Shown one piece after another: positions 17,013 through 26,624 of a DNA stretch of 64,000 nt (position 1 is its first letter; each line of letters begins with the position of its first letter). This DNA is from Perlabentimonas sp046542995. Its GTDB lineage: Bacteria; Bacteroidota; Bacteroidia; Bacteroidales; Tenuifilaceae. The DNA lies in assembly GCA_046542995.1 (NCBI GenBank), contig JBKHAH010000004.1, forward strand, positions 10,431-74,430, in the 5' to 3' direction. Below the pieces are notes generated by a model, which saw nothing but the letters and a program-made list of their open reading frames with translations, was not told where the DNA came from and did not search any database. The position numbers were made by a program, and so were the translations under genes.

Positions 17013-17744
17013 ATGTATGCAATTTACATTAAAGAATTAAACAGTTTTTTCTCTTCATTAACTGGGCTAATTGCCGCTATAGTATTCTTGGTTATTAATG
17101 CTCTGTTTATATGGGTATTCCCTGGTGAACTTAACGTGCTCGATAGCGGCTACGCCTCCCTTGATACCCTTTTTATTATTGCTCCATGGGTGTTCATGTT
17201 CTTGGTGCCAGCAATATCAATGAGAACCTTTTCTGAAGAAAAAAGAACAGGTACAATTGAGCTGCTGCTAACCCGTCCAATCCCTGATACGCATTTGATC
17301 ATTGGAAAATATCTGGCGGTTGTTACGCTTGTTATTATTATCCTGCTGCCATCATTAATTTTTTTCCTATCGATATATTTGCTGGGAAGCCCGGTTGGTA
17401 GTATTGACATTGGCGGCACATGGGGTTCGTACATTGGTCTGTTCTTTTTGGCATCGGGGTATGCTGCAATTAGCGTATTTGCATCTAGTTTAACGCAGAA
17501 TCATATCGTATCTTTTATACTAGGAATGTTGCTCTGTTTCTTCCTTTTCATTGGAATTGAGTCGATTGCTTCAATCCATCTCTTTAGAGAGGTTCAGCAT
17601 GTTCTTGTGTCCATAGGTATTAACGAGCATTATAGATCAATGAGCCGTGGTGTTATTGATACGCGCGATATTATTTACTTCGTAGCTTTGGTATCGTTGT
17701 TCATCTTGGCAACTCGCACAGTAATTCAGAGCCGTAAATGGTAA
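17013..17744 (+). CDS. gldF: Gliding-motility-associated ABC transporter permease GldF
   Basis: A 243-residue ABC-2-type permease with about six membrane helices. Diagnostic stretches are the N-terminal YIKELNSFFSSLTG, the soluble loop FLVPAISMRTFSEEKRTGTIELLLT (the ABC-2 coupling motif) and the RPIPDTHLIIGKYL segment typical of GldF. Length matches the family (about 240). It would pair with GldG and the ATPase GldA, which is not in this window. In flavobacteria these proteins support gliding; many non-gliding Bacteroidota keep them. It is first of a three-gene set. Confidence 0.93.
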   Translation: MYAIYIKELNSFFSSLTGLIAAIVFLVINALFIWVFPGELNVLDSGYASLDTLFIIAPWVFMFLVPAISMRTFSEEKRTGTIELLLTRPIPDTHLIIGKYLAVVTLVIIILLPSLIFFLSIYLLGSPVGSIDIGGTWGSYIGLFFLASGYAAISVFASSLTQNHIVSFILGMLLCFFLFIGIESIASIHLFREVQHVLVSIGINEHYRSMSRGVIDTRDIIYFVALVSLFILATRTVIQSRKW

Positions 17745-17785
17745 CGATAGTAGATTTTAATTTTTAGATAAACAGATAGTTAGTT

Positions 17786-19492
17786 ATGGTTGCTTTATCT
17801 GCAAGAAAACGAAATATTGTTGAGTTATTAATTGGTGTGGCTGCGGTTGTGCTGTTATGCTACGTATCAAACTTTATTTATTTAAGGTTCGATTTAACCT
17901 CTGAAAAACGCTACACGCTTGATTCTACCACCAAGCAGGTTCTTGAGAGTTTGGAGGATGAGGTGTACGTGAGGATTTACCTTGATGGTGATTTGCCCAT
18001 TGGTTTTAAGCGAATGCAGAGGGAGCTAAAAGAAACAATGGATGAGTTTGGGGTGTACGGGGGGAAAATGTTCGATTATGAATTTATCAACCCAGCAAAA
18101 TCGGCCGATAAGGTAGAGCGCGATGCTTTTATGCGCGACTTGCACGACAAGGGTCTGGAGCCTTCCAATGTACAGGAGCGTGATCCAAGAGGAGGAACAA
18201 CGCAACGTGTTATTTTTCCTGGCGCCATTGTTAGCTACAAAGGTAAGGAGGCGGTTGTTAATTTATTGAAAAATAATCCCGCACTTAGCGGTGAGGAGAA
18301 TATTAACGTATCAATTCAAGGTTTTGAATTTACTTTTATAAACACAATACTTAACCTTCAACCCGACAGCTTGCCAAAATTAGCCTTTATTCATGGTCAT
18401 GGTCAGCTCGACGAGATGGAAACCGGCGATATTGCTCAGGAACTTGTTGATCAGTTTGAAGTGCATAGGGTAATGCTGGGAGGTGAGGTAGGAGGCTTAG
18501 ACCCCTACTCGGTTGTTATTATGGCCGGACCTACCGAGAGAATCCCTGAATCCGATAAGCTGGTGCTCGATCAGTATATCATGGGGGGTGGAAAGGTGCT
18601 TTGGCTTATTGATGGAGTTAAGGTGAGCGTCGATAGTTTATCAAAGGGAGCAACAACTCTGGCGTTTCCTAACGACCATAACCTTGATGACATGCTCTTT
18701 AGGTATGGTGCAAGGGTTAACCCAAAGTTAGTTCAGGATATGCAGTGTGCTGTTATCCCTGTAAATGTTTCTTTGCAAGGGCAGGATGCTAAATTTGAAC
18801 CAGCTCCATGGGCTTTTTACCCTCTGTTAAACCCACCTGAGGGGCATCCCATTACGCGTAACCTGAACCTGATCTCTACAAAATTCGCAAGCCCTATCGA
18901 TACAGTCGGAATGAACCCTGATGTTCACAAAAAAATCCTCTTAAGAACATCATCCTATAGCAGAACGCTTAATGTGCCACTATTTATTAATCTCAGGCAG
19001 ATTGAGCAAAGTCCGCTTGAAAGAGATTTTAATGAATCTCAAATACCTGTTGGGGTTCTACTTGAGGGAGTATTCCCGTCGGCCTTTACAAATCGCCCGC
19101 TTTCAAGCTTAAACAATGGCAATCCATTCCAATTTCGAGAGAGTAGTATCCCTTCTCGTATGATAGTGTTATCTGATGCTAATATCATTCGTAACGAAGT
19201 AAACCGAAGGAGCGATGGCGCGTACATTACACCTCTTGGATTCGATCGCTACACAAATCAAACCTATGGGAATAAGGATCTGCTGATAAATATGATTAAC
19301 TACCTTAACGACGATACCGGATTAATGAATTTACGCACCCGTGAGTTTAAATTACGTTTGTTAGATCGAAGTAAAGTGCTCGAAGACAGGGTTAAATGGC
19401 AGGTGTTAAACGTTGTATTACCTTCGGTTATTTTGCTGATTTTTATTGGTGTATGGCTATTTATAAGAAGGAAACGATACACAGGCAAATAG
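17786..19492 (+). CDS. gldG: Gliding-motility-associated ABC transporter substrate-binding protein GldG
   Basis: A 568-residue protein with one N-terminal helix (residues 12-32) and one C-terminal helix (about 540-562), so most of it lies outside the inner membrane. The body matches the ABC-transport auxiliary domain (PF09822): RFDLTSEKRYTLDSTTKQVL near residue 35, GHGQLDEMETGDIAQEL near residue 205, and GGKVLWLIDGVKVSVDSL near residue 270. It follows gldF by 41 bases in the conserved gldF-gldG order. A C-terminal basic patch RRKRYTGK would sit in the cytosol. Confidence 0.93.
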   Translation: MVALSARKRNIVELLIGVAAVVLLCYVSNFIYLRFDLTSEKRYTLDSTTKQVLESLEDEVYVRIYLDGDLPIGFKRMQRELKETMDEFGVYGGKMFDYEFINPAKSADKVERDAFMRDLHDKGLEPSNVQERDPRGGTTQRVIFPGAIVSYKGKEAVVNLLKNNPALSGEENINVSIQGFEFTFINTILNLQPDSLPKLAFIHGHGQLDEMETGDIAQELVDQFEVHRVMLGGEVGGLDPYSVVIMAGPTERIPESDKLVLDQYIMGGGKVLWLIDGVKVSVDSLSKGATTLAFPNDHNLDDMLFRYGARVNPKLVQDMQCAVIPVNVSLQGQDAKFEPAPWAFYPLLNPPEGHPITRNLNLISTKFASPIDTVGMNPDVHKKILLRTSSYSRTLNVPLFINLRQIEQSPLERDFNESQIPVGVLLEGVFPSAFTNRPLSSLNNGNPFQFRESSIPSRMIVLSDANIIRNEVNRRSDGAYITPLGFDRYTNQTYGNKDLLINMINYLNDDTGLMNLRTREFKLRLLDRSKVLEDRVKWQVLNVVLPSVILLIFIGVWLFIRRKRYTGK

Positions 19493-19497
19493 TTTTT

Positions 19498-20511
19498 ATG
19501 ATGATTAAAAGATTTATTTTTCGGTACTGGTGGTTTCTGGTTTTACTAACTGTGGCAGGATACTATTTTGCAAAGAATAGGGCAGATGAGATTAGGAAGA
19601 GTCAAGATAAAGGGTTCTCTGTATCTAACATTGAGAGGATTCAGAGCATAAAACTTAAGCAGAATAACAACTCAATTATCGTTGAGCGTGGCGATGATGG
19701 ATGGCTCGTAAATAATAGTTTTTTTGCCAGCAACGATGCTGTAGATGCTTTGCTTAGAGTGATTACCAGAATACGCTCTTCGTCCCCAATCCCACTAACC
19801 GTGAAGGATAGTTTAATGAGGCAGATTCAGAGTCATGGAGTAAATGTTACCATTAGTTCTGTTAGTAGAGTACTAAAAGATTATCACATACACTATACTT
19901 CCACGATGAACCTTGGTTCTGTTGGTTTGCTTAAAGATGCTGACAATGCATATAGGTTGAACCTACCCAGCTACGAGGGGGATATCTCATCACTGCTAAA
20001 ATTAAATCCTGCGTATTGGCAAACCAATAAGTTGGCAATTCCTTCCATTACTGAAACTAAATACCTAGAGGTTGAGGTCCCCACTAACCCTGAAAATTCT
20101 TTTAGGCTTGATTTCTCAGAAAAATCTGAACCAAGGCTTTTTGCCATAACACGCGGAGTGGTTACCAGGGAGTATGACTCACAAAAAATGAGCAGCTTTC
20201 TTGATGGCTTATCAAACTTAACCTACAACGATATTGCAACAGATTTAACTGAACAGGAAAGAAAGGAGGTGCTTGGGTTACAACCCGATTTTATTTTCAA
20301 CTTTAAATTGACAAATAACCGAACTTATGAATTAAATGTTTTTCCTGTTCCTGTTGATGAATATGTTGATGAGTTTGGACGTACCATGCAGCATGATCCC
20401 GATAGGCTTTATATAACCCAATCTAACGATAATAATATTTACATTGTAAAATACATCGATGCGCACTCAGCTTTAAGGGAAATATCGTATTTTAAACCTA
20501 AATTTAATTAG
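19498..20511 (+). CDS. DUF4340 domain protein of the gldFG operon
   Basis: A 337-residue protein with an N-terminal anchor (MMIKRFIFRYWWFLVLLTVAG). The start is set at the double ATG at 19498/19501, five bases after gldG, because the longer reading from 19396 runs through the gldG coding region. The soluble part matches DUF4340: an early SIKLKQNNNSIIVERGDDGW, a central domain of repeated strands, and DRLYITQSNDNNIYIVKY near the end. DUF4340 genes commonly follow GldG-like ABC auxiliary proteins. The role is unknown. Confidence 0.85.
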   Translation: MMIKRFIFRYWWFLVLLTVAGYYFAKNRADEIRKSQDKGFSVSNIERIQSIKLKQNNNSIIVERGDDGWLVNNSFFASNDAVDALLRVITRIRSSSPIPLTVKDSLMRQIQSHGVNVTISSVSRVLKDYHIHYTSTMNLGSVGLLKDADNAYRLNLPSYEGDISSLLKLNPAYWQTNKLAIPSITETKYLEVEVPTNPENSFRLDFSEKSEPRLFAITRGVVTREYDSQKMSSFLDGLSNLTYNDIATDLTEQERKEVLGLQPDFIFNFKLTNNRTYELNVFPVPVDEYVDEFGRTMQHDPDRLYITQSNDNNIYIVKYIDAHSALREISYFKPKFN

Positions 20512-20597
20512 GGGTTGCCAGTTATTGCAAAAAATTGTAATATTGGTATTTAATTTGACAACTCAATAGCAACTGATAATCAGCAGCCAGGAGTGCT

Positions 20598-20633
20598 GGT
20601 AATCCCTGTTTTGCAAAGGGTTTTACCTTTTTT
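20598..20633 (+). terminator. Probable terminator after the gldFG operon
   Basis: An imperfect stem GGTAATCCCT / AGGGTTTTACC around a short loop (20598-20627) is followed by TTTTTT. It lies about 90 bases after the DUF4340 stop and about 60 before dnaN. Confidence 0.45.
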
Positions 20634-20695
20634 GGTATTTTAGTTAAACAATTATGTAGTTGTAAAAAAAGCAAAATAATTTAAAATCAATACGG

Positions 20696-21826
20696 ATGAA
20701 ATTTGTAGTTTCTAGTACCGAGCTTCTTAGCCATCTATCGGTGGTTAGTAGGGTAATTAGCACAAAAAATACCCTTCCAATTCTTGATAATTTTCTTTTC
20801 AACCTTCAGGGCAATAATCTTGAAATAACTGCCTCTGACCTTGAAACCACATTAACAACAAGAATTAACCTTGAGAATGTGACTGACGAGGGGCAGGTGG
20901 CTATTCCTTTTCGTATTCTTGTTGACACGCTTAAGGAGTTTCCTGAGCAGCCGCTAACTTTCGATATTAATAATGATTCGCTTGCTATCAAGGTAAGTAG
21001 CGATACAGGTGAATTTAATATTGTTGGTCAGCCAGCCGAAGATTTTCCTGCGAAAGCAGAAGTAAAGGAGGAAAAGAAGGTGTCGGTAAAAGTTCCCGCA
21101 AGCGCATTGCTTAGTGGAATTACAAAAACCATCTTTGCAACAGCAGAGGATGAGATGCGCCCCGTAATGAATGGTATTCTGTTCGAACTGAGCGATGAGG
21201 CGTTAACCTTCGTTGCATCTGATGCCCACAAGTTGGTTAGATACAAGAGGTTTGATGTGAAATCAGACCAGGAGAACTCCTTCATTCTCCCTAAAAAACC
21301 TGCTGCGCTCCTTAAGAATGTACTTGTTAAGGAAACCTCAGATGTTATAGTTGATTTTGACGACAAGAACGCTCAGTTTACCCTTGAGAACTACACAATG
21401 GTTTGTCGTTTGGTAGAGGGTGCTTATCCTAATTACAACTCTGTGTTGCCCGATAATAATCCAAATCAGATGACCATCGACAGGGTTGAATTTTACAACT
21501 CCCTTAGGAAGGTGGCTCCATTTACAAATCAGGCCAGCAACCTGGTTAAGTTATCGCTTAGCGGTAATCAGCTTGTTGTTTCAGCTCAGGATTTAGACTT
21601 CTCAATCTCAGCTTTTGAGAGGCTACAGTGTCAGTATGAGGGTGATGAGATGGATATTGGATTTAAGTCCGTTTTCCTAATCGAGATTCTCTCTAATATT
21701 TCAAGTAGCGATGTAATACTCTCGCTTTCTGATCCATCAAGGGCAGGTCTTCTTTTCCCCGCAATCAAGGAGAATGAGGAGGAGGATGTGCTTATGCTTT
21801 TAATGCCCATGATGGTTAGCTCATAA
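20696..21826 (+). CDS. dnaN: DNA polymerase III beta subunit (sliding clamp)
   Basis: A 376-residue clamp made of three similar domains of about 120 residues. Hallmarks are MKFVVSSTELLSHLSVVSRVI at the start, TLPILDNFLF near residue 27, a second domain with GILFELSDEALTFVASDAHKLV, and the C-terminus MLLMPMMV, matching the usual MPMR-type end with Val-Ser-Ser instead. It holds the replicase on DNA. The gene stands apart from dnaA and is followed by an exonuclease gene after a terminator. Confidence 0.97.
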   Translation: MKFVVSSTELLSHLSVVSRVISTKNTLPILDNFLFNLQGNNLEITASDLETTLTTRINLENVTDEGQVAIPFRILVDTLKEFPEQPLTFDINNDSLAIKVSSDTGEFNIVGQPAEDFPAKAEVKEEKKVSVKVPASALLSGITKTIFATAEDEMRPVMNGILFELSDEALTFVASDAHKLVRYKRFDVKSDQENSFILPKKPAALLKNVLVKETSDVIVDFDDKNAQFTLENYTMVCRLVEGAYPNYNSVLPDNNPNQMTIDRVEFYNSLRKVAPFTNQASNLVKLSLSGNQLVVSAQDLDFSISAFERLQCQYEGDEMDIGFKSVFLIEILSNISSSDVILSLSDPSRAGLLFPAIKENEEEDVLMLLMPMMVSS

Positions 21827-21855
21827 TTTTTTTGATAAATAAACTAAATATATTT

Positions 21856-21898
21856 AGCGGAGCTGTCAGCTACTACTAGCAGGCAGCTTCGCTATTTT
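21856..21898 (+). terminator. Terminator after dnaN
   Basis: A 12-bp stem with two G-U pairs (AGCGGAGCTGTC / GGCAGCTTCGCT, 21856-21867 and 21882-21893) is followed by ATTTT. Confidence 0.65.
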
Positions 21899-21914
21899 GC
21901 TTAATGGTTAAAAC

Positions 21915-22682
21915 ATGGAACTGAATATTAAGAACCCACTAATTTTTATCGATCTCGAAACTACAGGGATCAATATTTCCAAAGACAGGATTGTTGAGAT
22001 AGCAACTTTAAAACTTTTTCCTAACGGAAAGCAGGAGGTTAGCTCGCAGAGGGTTAATCCAACAATTCCCATCCCGCCAGAATCTTCAGCTATTCATGGC
22101 ATAACCGATAAGGATGTAGAGAATGAGCCAACCTTCAAGGACATAGCCAAACCCCTTGCTCAGTTCATGGAAGGGTGCGATCTGGCTGGCTTCAACTCAA
22201 ACCGGTTCGATTTTCCGCTTTTGGCTGAGGAGTTTCTGCGTGCCGAGGTCGATTTCGATTTTCGCAAACGGAAATTTATCGATGTGCAAACCATTTTTCA
22301 TAAAATGGAGAAGCGTACCCTTGAGGCGGCTTACAGGTTTTATTGCGATAAGGAGCTGGAGGGTGCCCATACTGCTGAGGCCGACACGGTTGCAACCTTC
22401 GAAGTGCTTAAGGCGCAGCTCGATCGTTATAGCGACCTGCAGAACGATGTCGATTTCCTGTCCGAGTACAGCTCGCATAATCAGAATGCTGATTTTGCAG
22501 GACGAATTATTTATAATGATAAGGGGATTGAGGTTTTCAACTTTGGGAAATATAAAGGCAAGCCTGTGGAAGACATTTTTGAAAAGGAACCCAGCTATTA
22601 CGCATGGATGATGAATGGTGATTTTCCGCTATACACCAAGAAGGTTCTCACAAACATTTACATAAGAATGAAGCAGGGGTAG
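21915..22682 (+). CDS. DnaQ-like 3'-5' exonuclease with C-terminal DUF3820-like domain
   Basis: A 255-residue DEDDh exonuclease. ExoI is FIDLETTG (Asp and Glu near residues 13-15), ExoII is AGFNSNRFDFPLL near residue 95 and ExoIII is GAHTAEADTVAT with the catalytic His near residue 150. The last 55 residues, FNFGKYKGKPVEDIF to the end, form the small DUF3820-type domain seen in Bacteroidota exonucleases. It is likely a proofreading or repair nuclease. Placement beside dnaN suggests a replication role, though a terminator separates them. Confidence 0.9.
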   Translation: MELNIKNPLIFIDLETTGINISKDRIVEIATLKLFPNGKQEVSSQRVNPTIPIPPESSAIHGITDKDVENEPTFKDIAKPLAQFMEGCDLAGFNSNRFDFPLLAEEFLRAEVDFDFRKRKFIDVQTIFHKMEKRTLEAAYRFYCDKELEGAHTAEADTVATFEVLKAQLDRYSDLQNDVDFLSEYSSHNQNADFAGRIIYNDKGIEVFNFGKYKGKPVEDIFEKEPSYYAWMMNGDFPLYTKKVLTNIYIRMKQG

Positions 22683-22707
22683 CTCTAAAAAGTTTAACAT
22701 TATATTT

Positions 22708-22753
22708 TAAAGTGGGCGAAATGCTATGGTAAACCAACGTTTCGCCCACTTTA
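22708..22753. terminator. Bidirectional terminator between convergent genes
   Basis: A perfect 14-bp stem (TAAAGTGGGCGAAA / TTTCGCCCACTTTA, 22708-22721 and 22740-22753) lies between the exonuclease gene and the leftward membrane-protein gene. Confidence 0.8.
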
Positions 22754-22802
22754 CTTTTAATTAGTATCAGAAAGAAAACTCGTGTTTTTTATCAAGCACC
22801 AA

Positions 22803-24626
22803 CTATGCCACCATCATAAACCATCCAAATGATACGGCAAGGCTAATAAGAATAATAATTAGCAGCACAAAAAAACCGAGCAATGGTTGGTTCCTGTTCC
22901 TTTCTTTGTAAAATTCAATCTGCTCAGTTAGGTACGATTTCCCTTCGTGATGATACGTGTAAAGATCAAAGTAAACCTTTGTTCTATATACCCAGAATGG
23001 GGTAAGTACTATTGCAATTAGTAAGGCGTAACCAATTAGCGAAAACAGGGTGCCAAGTATCCACATCACGTTTGTTGCTTTTGTCGATCGAACCCTCTCG
23101 TTCTCCATTGATATACTAACAATGCGCTCTACCTCAGTTTTGTTAAGTAAGGTTTTAAAATCGTTAATACGCTCCCTTTCCCTCTCTACCCTTTTTTCAA
23201 GGTTAATGTTATCGGGCGCCATTTCATGCTTAGTAGTTAGTTCAGCAAGTTTAGTCTCCGCTTCATCAATTGCATTTGTAATTTTTTCTTTATCCCTTTT
23301 ATAGTCTTGTTCAATGAGCTTAATATTATTCTTATATGGGGTGGTTCTTCTATACCCTTCAGGGAGATTTTGAAGTATAGCTAGCCAGTCGTTCTTAAAT
23401 TGATTAAGAGAGAAAATTCTTGATTCAAGAATGGCTATTCTTCTGGTGTTATCTTTGGTTATTTCATGCGCCTGTCTGGGTAGTATTTTTGAGCTGATTG
23501 TTTTGCGCAGCACAGTTTGCTCCTCGTTCAGTTCTGTATTTAGTTTGTCAAGCGCTCTTTCGCAAAAAATCTCTTTTGTTGTGTTGGTTGACCACCATAG
23601 CAGCGAGCCAATCAGCACTGTTGCAATGGATGCTATTGCTCCACCCAGAAGAACAAAGGGAGCTGCGCCAATGAGTCTTGGTAGTCGTAACCCTGTGCTA
23701 ATTAAAAAATCCTTTGTTTCAAAAACACCATTATTCTCATACATGTATGCAGGCATAATGGTATTGGCAAAAACTGATGTGATGAATGTAATAATAAAAA
23801 GAATTGTAAGTAATTGCGCAATAGGGAAAGAGGTACCTAATACTGGAATTTGTACAGCAGTGCCAGCAAACAGGTGCAAGGCAATAATTACCGCAATACT
23901 AACAATGCTGGTTGTAACAATAATTGCAAACTTTGAAACAACTGTGCCTGTCCAGAATTCGTTAAAGGTACGTTCAGGGTCATTATAAAGTGTATAGATT
24001 GAGAAAAATACAATGCCAAACAAGAATGCAAACACGATTACAATGTAAATCCATGGTTGAGCCATAATACTTCCTAAGTAGAACAGGAGCAGTACCATAA
24101 AAGAAATGGAGAATACTGATAGGAATCCATTTTTTATCGTGCTCAAGGAGTATGCCTCAGGTATTCGGGTAATTGCTATCTTGAAGAATCTCCAGCTCCA
24201 TATAATTATGTAATGCCATAGCAGCTTAACTATAAAAAACACAACTGGATGAAGGAAGTTAAACCATATCCAACTAATTACCCACCATAATGAGGTAAAT
24301 AGAAATGCAAAAAACTCAATAATCGAAACCAACCCATACACACCCCAGGCAAATGCGTTAAAAATAAATATTAATAGACCCATTATCGGTAGTAGAATTG
24401 TGGTAAACTGGCTGCGTATCTGCCAATCTTCCTGAATCTTCTTCTGATCAAGAATAAAACTGGGCATTTGGTTTGTTGTTGCCGATCGGAAGTAACCTAA
24501 AATAGCAAGTAATACCAAAATACCAGCATAGCCTATCCATGTATTTGTAGGGAAGGGGGCTACGTTGGTTGCCAATTTGGGTACTAGAATGTTTAAAGCA
24601 TTTAAAGAAAGTAAAAAGCTGATCAT
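22803..24626 (-). CDS. Large polytopic membrane protein with cytosolic coiled coil, unknown family
   Basis: A 607-residue protein that I do not recognise. About nine to ten hydrophobic helices fill residues 5-370, with aromatic-rich stretches such as LWWVISWIWFNFLHP. A long charged, helical region (about 375-505: repeated Glu/Lys/Arg with ALDKLNTELNEEQ and VERERERINDFKTLL) looks like a coiled coil. Two more helices follow near 520-545 and 582-605. It has no enzymatic motif that I can see. It is a single gene with a TATATTTG box 29 bases upstream. The layout suggests a structural or sensing membrane protein, which is only inference. Confidence 0.8.
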   Translation of the reverse strand: MISFLLSLNALNILVPKLATNVAPFPTNTWIGYAGILVLLAILGYFRSATTNQMPSFILDQKKIQEDWQIRSQFTTILLPIMGLLIFIFNAFAWGVYGLVSIIEFFAFLFTSLWWVISWIWFNFLHPVVFFIVKLLWHYIIIWSWRFFKIAITRIPEAYSLSTIKNGFLSVFSISFMVLLLFYLGSIMAQPWIYIVIVFAFLFGIVFFSIYTLYNDPERTFNEFWTGTVVSKFAIIVTTSIVSIAVIIALHLFAGTAVQIPVLGTSFPIAQLLTILFIITFITSVFANTIMPAYMYENNGVFETKDFLISTGLRLPRLIGAAPFVLLGGAIASIATVLIGSLLWWSTNTTKEIFCERALDKLNTELNEEQTVLRKTISSKILPRQAHEITKDNTRRIAILESRIFSLNQFKNDWLAILQNLPEGYRRTTPYKNNIKLIEQDYKRDKEKITNAIDEAETKLAELTTKHEMAPDNINLEKRVERERERINDFKTLLNKTEVERIVSISMENERVRSTKATNVMWILGTLFSLIGYALLIAIVLTPFWVYRTKVYFDLYTYHHEGKSYLTEQIEFYKERNRNQPLLGFFVLLIIILISLAVSFGWFMMVA

Positions 24627-24654
24627 AGCATTAGGTTTAAGGTAGTATTTCTAT

Positions 24655-24662
24655 CAAATATA
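24655..24662 (-). promoter_or_regulatory. Putative -7 box for the 607-residue membrane protein
   Basis: The minus strand reads TATATTTG, matching TAnnTTTG, 28 bases before the ATG at 24626. Confidence 0.5.
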
Positions 24663-24793
24663 GTTTTTTAATCATAAACTACATAATCCATGAACATAAT
24701 TTATACTCAAGATATTTTTTTATCTTCGAATCTACAAATTTCCTAGTCGTTTTTAAATAAAAAAAAAGCTACTAGCATTTTAAATTAAAACAT

Positions 24794-26083
24794 TTGTTTG
24801 TGAAAGAAGAGTTATTGCATTTCATTTGGAAGTATAATGGTGGGCTCTTAAATTCCCTTATTAATAATAATGAAGAAGCTTTTGAGATTGTTTCTTCAGG
24901 GGAGCATAATACGAATTCAGGTCCAGATTTTTTCAATGCAAAAATTAAAATTGATAACGTGCTTTGGGCCGGTAATGTAGAAATGCACATTAATGCTTCC
25001 GATTGGTACAAGCATGGTCATCACAAGAATCCTGCTTACGATTCTGTTATCTTGCATTTAGTGGTTAATAATGATATGCAAACCAAAACAAGCAGCGGGA
25101 GGGATGTGAAAACGCTGGTTGTTTCAATCCCAAAAAAGCTTGAGGGAAGGTTCTCCGATTTAATGCGAAGTACCAGCTGGATCCCTTGTTCCCAGTACTT
25201 AAAAGAATACAATTCGCTATCGTTAAATATATGGTTGTCCAGCTTAGCCGTGGAGCGTTTGGAGCAGAAAACAAAGCAGGTTCAGAAATTAGTTGATGAT
25301 TATAACGGTAGCTGGGAGGAGGCTTTCTACGTTTCAATGGCTCGTAGTTTTGGCTTAAGAATTAATTCGCAACCTTTTGAGATGCTGGCAAAGGCCACCC
25401 CGCTTAAAGCGTTGGCAAAAGTTAAAGATAATATACTGAGCGTGGAGGCAATACTTTTTGGACAGGCCGGCCTGTTAAACGATTTAAATTCAGATTACGA
25501 CCCCGATGACTATAAAACGTCGCTTCAGAAAGAGTATCGTTACCAGAAGGATAAGTTTGGGCTGAACCCCATACCATTTCATCTGTGGAAGTTCATGCGT
25601 TTAAGGCCCCCATCTTTTCCAACCATCCGAATTGCTCAGTTTGCAAAGCTGATACATAAATCATCCGGATTATTCTCAATGTGCATGGATTCTAAAGACC
25701 TAAATCAGCTTTCCAGTAATTTAAGGATTGATTGCTCAACCTATTGGGACACTCACTATACCTTTGGTAAAGAATCTAAATACAGTAAGAAGTTTCTGGG
25801 GAGAACAATGGTTTCTACAATTCTTATAAATACAATAATTCCTTTTATGTTTGCATACGGAACGTACAGGGGCAATCAGACGTTACGCGATAGAGCCATA
25901 TCTATCCTCGAATCATTAAAACCAGAAACGAATAGCATTATTAAACGTTTTGATGATTTGGGCGTTCATGCAGACAGCGCATTTATAACTCAAGCCCTAT
26001 TGCATCTAAAGGGGCAGTATTGCGATAATAAAAAGTGCCTATACTGTCAGATTGGTGTAAATGCATTACTCAATAAAGCGTAA
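24794..26083 (+). CDS. DUF2851 family protein
   Basis: A protein of about 429 residues typical of Bacteroidota. The start is a rare codon: TTG at 24794 or GTG at 24800. No ATG is available and both give the family start KEELLHFIWKYN. The hallmark is SGPDFFNAKIKIDNVLWAGNVEMHI near residue 40, then DWYKHGHHKNPAYDSVILHLV. The C-terminus holds a Cys cluster, YCDNKKCLYCQIG, that could bind metal. The function is unknown. rpsO follows 125 bases later with its own promoter box. Confidence 0.88.
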   Translation: MFVKEELLHFIWKYNGGLLNSLINNNEEAFEIVSSGEHNTNSGPDFFNAKIKIDNVLWAGNVEMHINASDWYKHGHHKNPAYDSVILHLVVNNDMQTKTSSGRDVKTLVVSIPKKLEGRFSDLMRSTSWIPCSQYLKEYNSLSLNIWLSSLAVERLEQKTKQVQKLVDDYNGSWEEAFYVSMARSFGLRINSQPFEMLAKATPLKALAKVKDNILSVEAILFGQAGLLNDLNSDYDPDDYKTSLQKEYRYQKDKFGLNPIPFHLWKFMRLRPPSFPTIRIAQFAKLIHKSSGLFSMCMDSKDLNQLSSNLRIDCSTYWDTHYTFGKESKYSKKFLGRTMVSTILINTIIPFMFAYGTYRGNQTLRDRAISILESLKPETNSIIKRFDDLGVHADSAFITQALLHLKGQYCDNKKCLYCQIGVNALLNKA

Positions 26084-26153
26084 TAAAATGTCCAGTCCAC
26101 AGTAGGTTAGCAAAAAACAGAACGGTTTATGATGATGTTTAAAAAAATATATT

Positions 26154-26161
26154 TACCTTTG
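26154..26161 (+). promoter_or_regulatory. Putative -7 box for rpsO
   Basis: TACCTTTG matches TAnnTTTG exactly, 47 bases before the rpsO ATG. Confidence 0.55.
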
Positions 26162-26208
26162 CACCTTGAATTTTGCCTTTGAATTACCCACTAATTTACT
26201 GATTAGCT

Positions 26209-26481
26209 ATGAATTATTTAACAGCAGAAAAGAAGCAGGAGATTTTTAAAACCTACGGGAAGTCTAATACCGATACTGGTTCCGCAGAGGGACAGATCGC
26301 GTTATTTTCCTACCGTATCAGCCATTTAACCGAACATCTGAAGAAGAATCGTAAAGATTACTCAACTCAGCGTTCGTTATTAAAGCTGGTGGGTAAGCGT
26401 AGGAGATTATTAGATTACCTTAAAGATCGCGACATTGAAAGGTATCGCGCAATCATTAAAACTCTTAAATTAAGAAAGTAG
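26209..26481 (+). CDS. rpsO: 30S ribosomal protein S15
   Basis: A 90-residue ribosomal protein that binds the central domain of 16S rRNA. It has the standard helical layout with the family segments TGSAEGQIALFSYRISHLTEHL, KDYSTQRSLLKLVGKRRRLLDYL and RYRAIIKTLKLRK. Length (about 89) is typical. It is followed by a terminator and then pnp, the conserved rpsO-pnp order. Confidence 0.97.
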   Translation: MNYLTAEKKQEIFKTYGKSNTDTGSAEGQIALFSYRISHLTEHLKKNRKDYSTQRSLLKLVGKRRRLLDYLKDRDIERYRAIIKTLKLRK

Positions 26482-26487
26482 AAATTC

Positions 26488-26516
26488 AAAAGGCAATTGT
26501 ATCAATTGCCTTTTTT
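26488..26516 (+). terminator. Terminator after rpsO
   Basis: A perfect 12-bp stem (AAAAGGCAATTG / CAATTGCCTTTT) with a 3-base loop runs into TTTTTT. Confidence 0.85.
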
Positions 26517-26583
26517 AAAAATTTACTTTTATAATTAAGATGAGAGAATCAGAGAGATTGCGTTTCTTCTCTGATTTTCTGTT

Positions 26584-26591
26584 TAAATTTG
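26584..26591 (+). promoter_or_regulatory. Putative -7 box for pnp
   Basis: TAAATTTG matches TAnnTTTG and lies 33 bases before the pnp ATG at 26625. It supports the shorter start, since the longer reading from 26589 would begin inside the box. Confidence 0.5.
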
Positions 26592-26624
26592 GCTTTATTT
26601 ATTTACCAATACATAGGAAACAAT

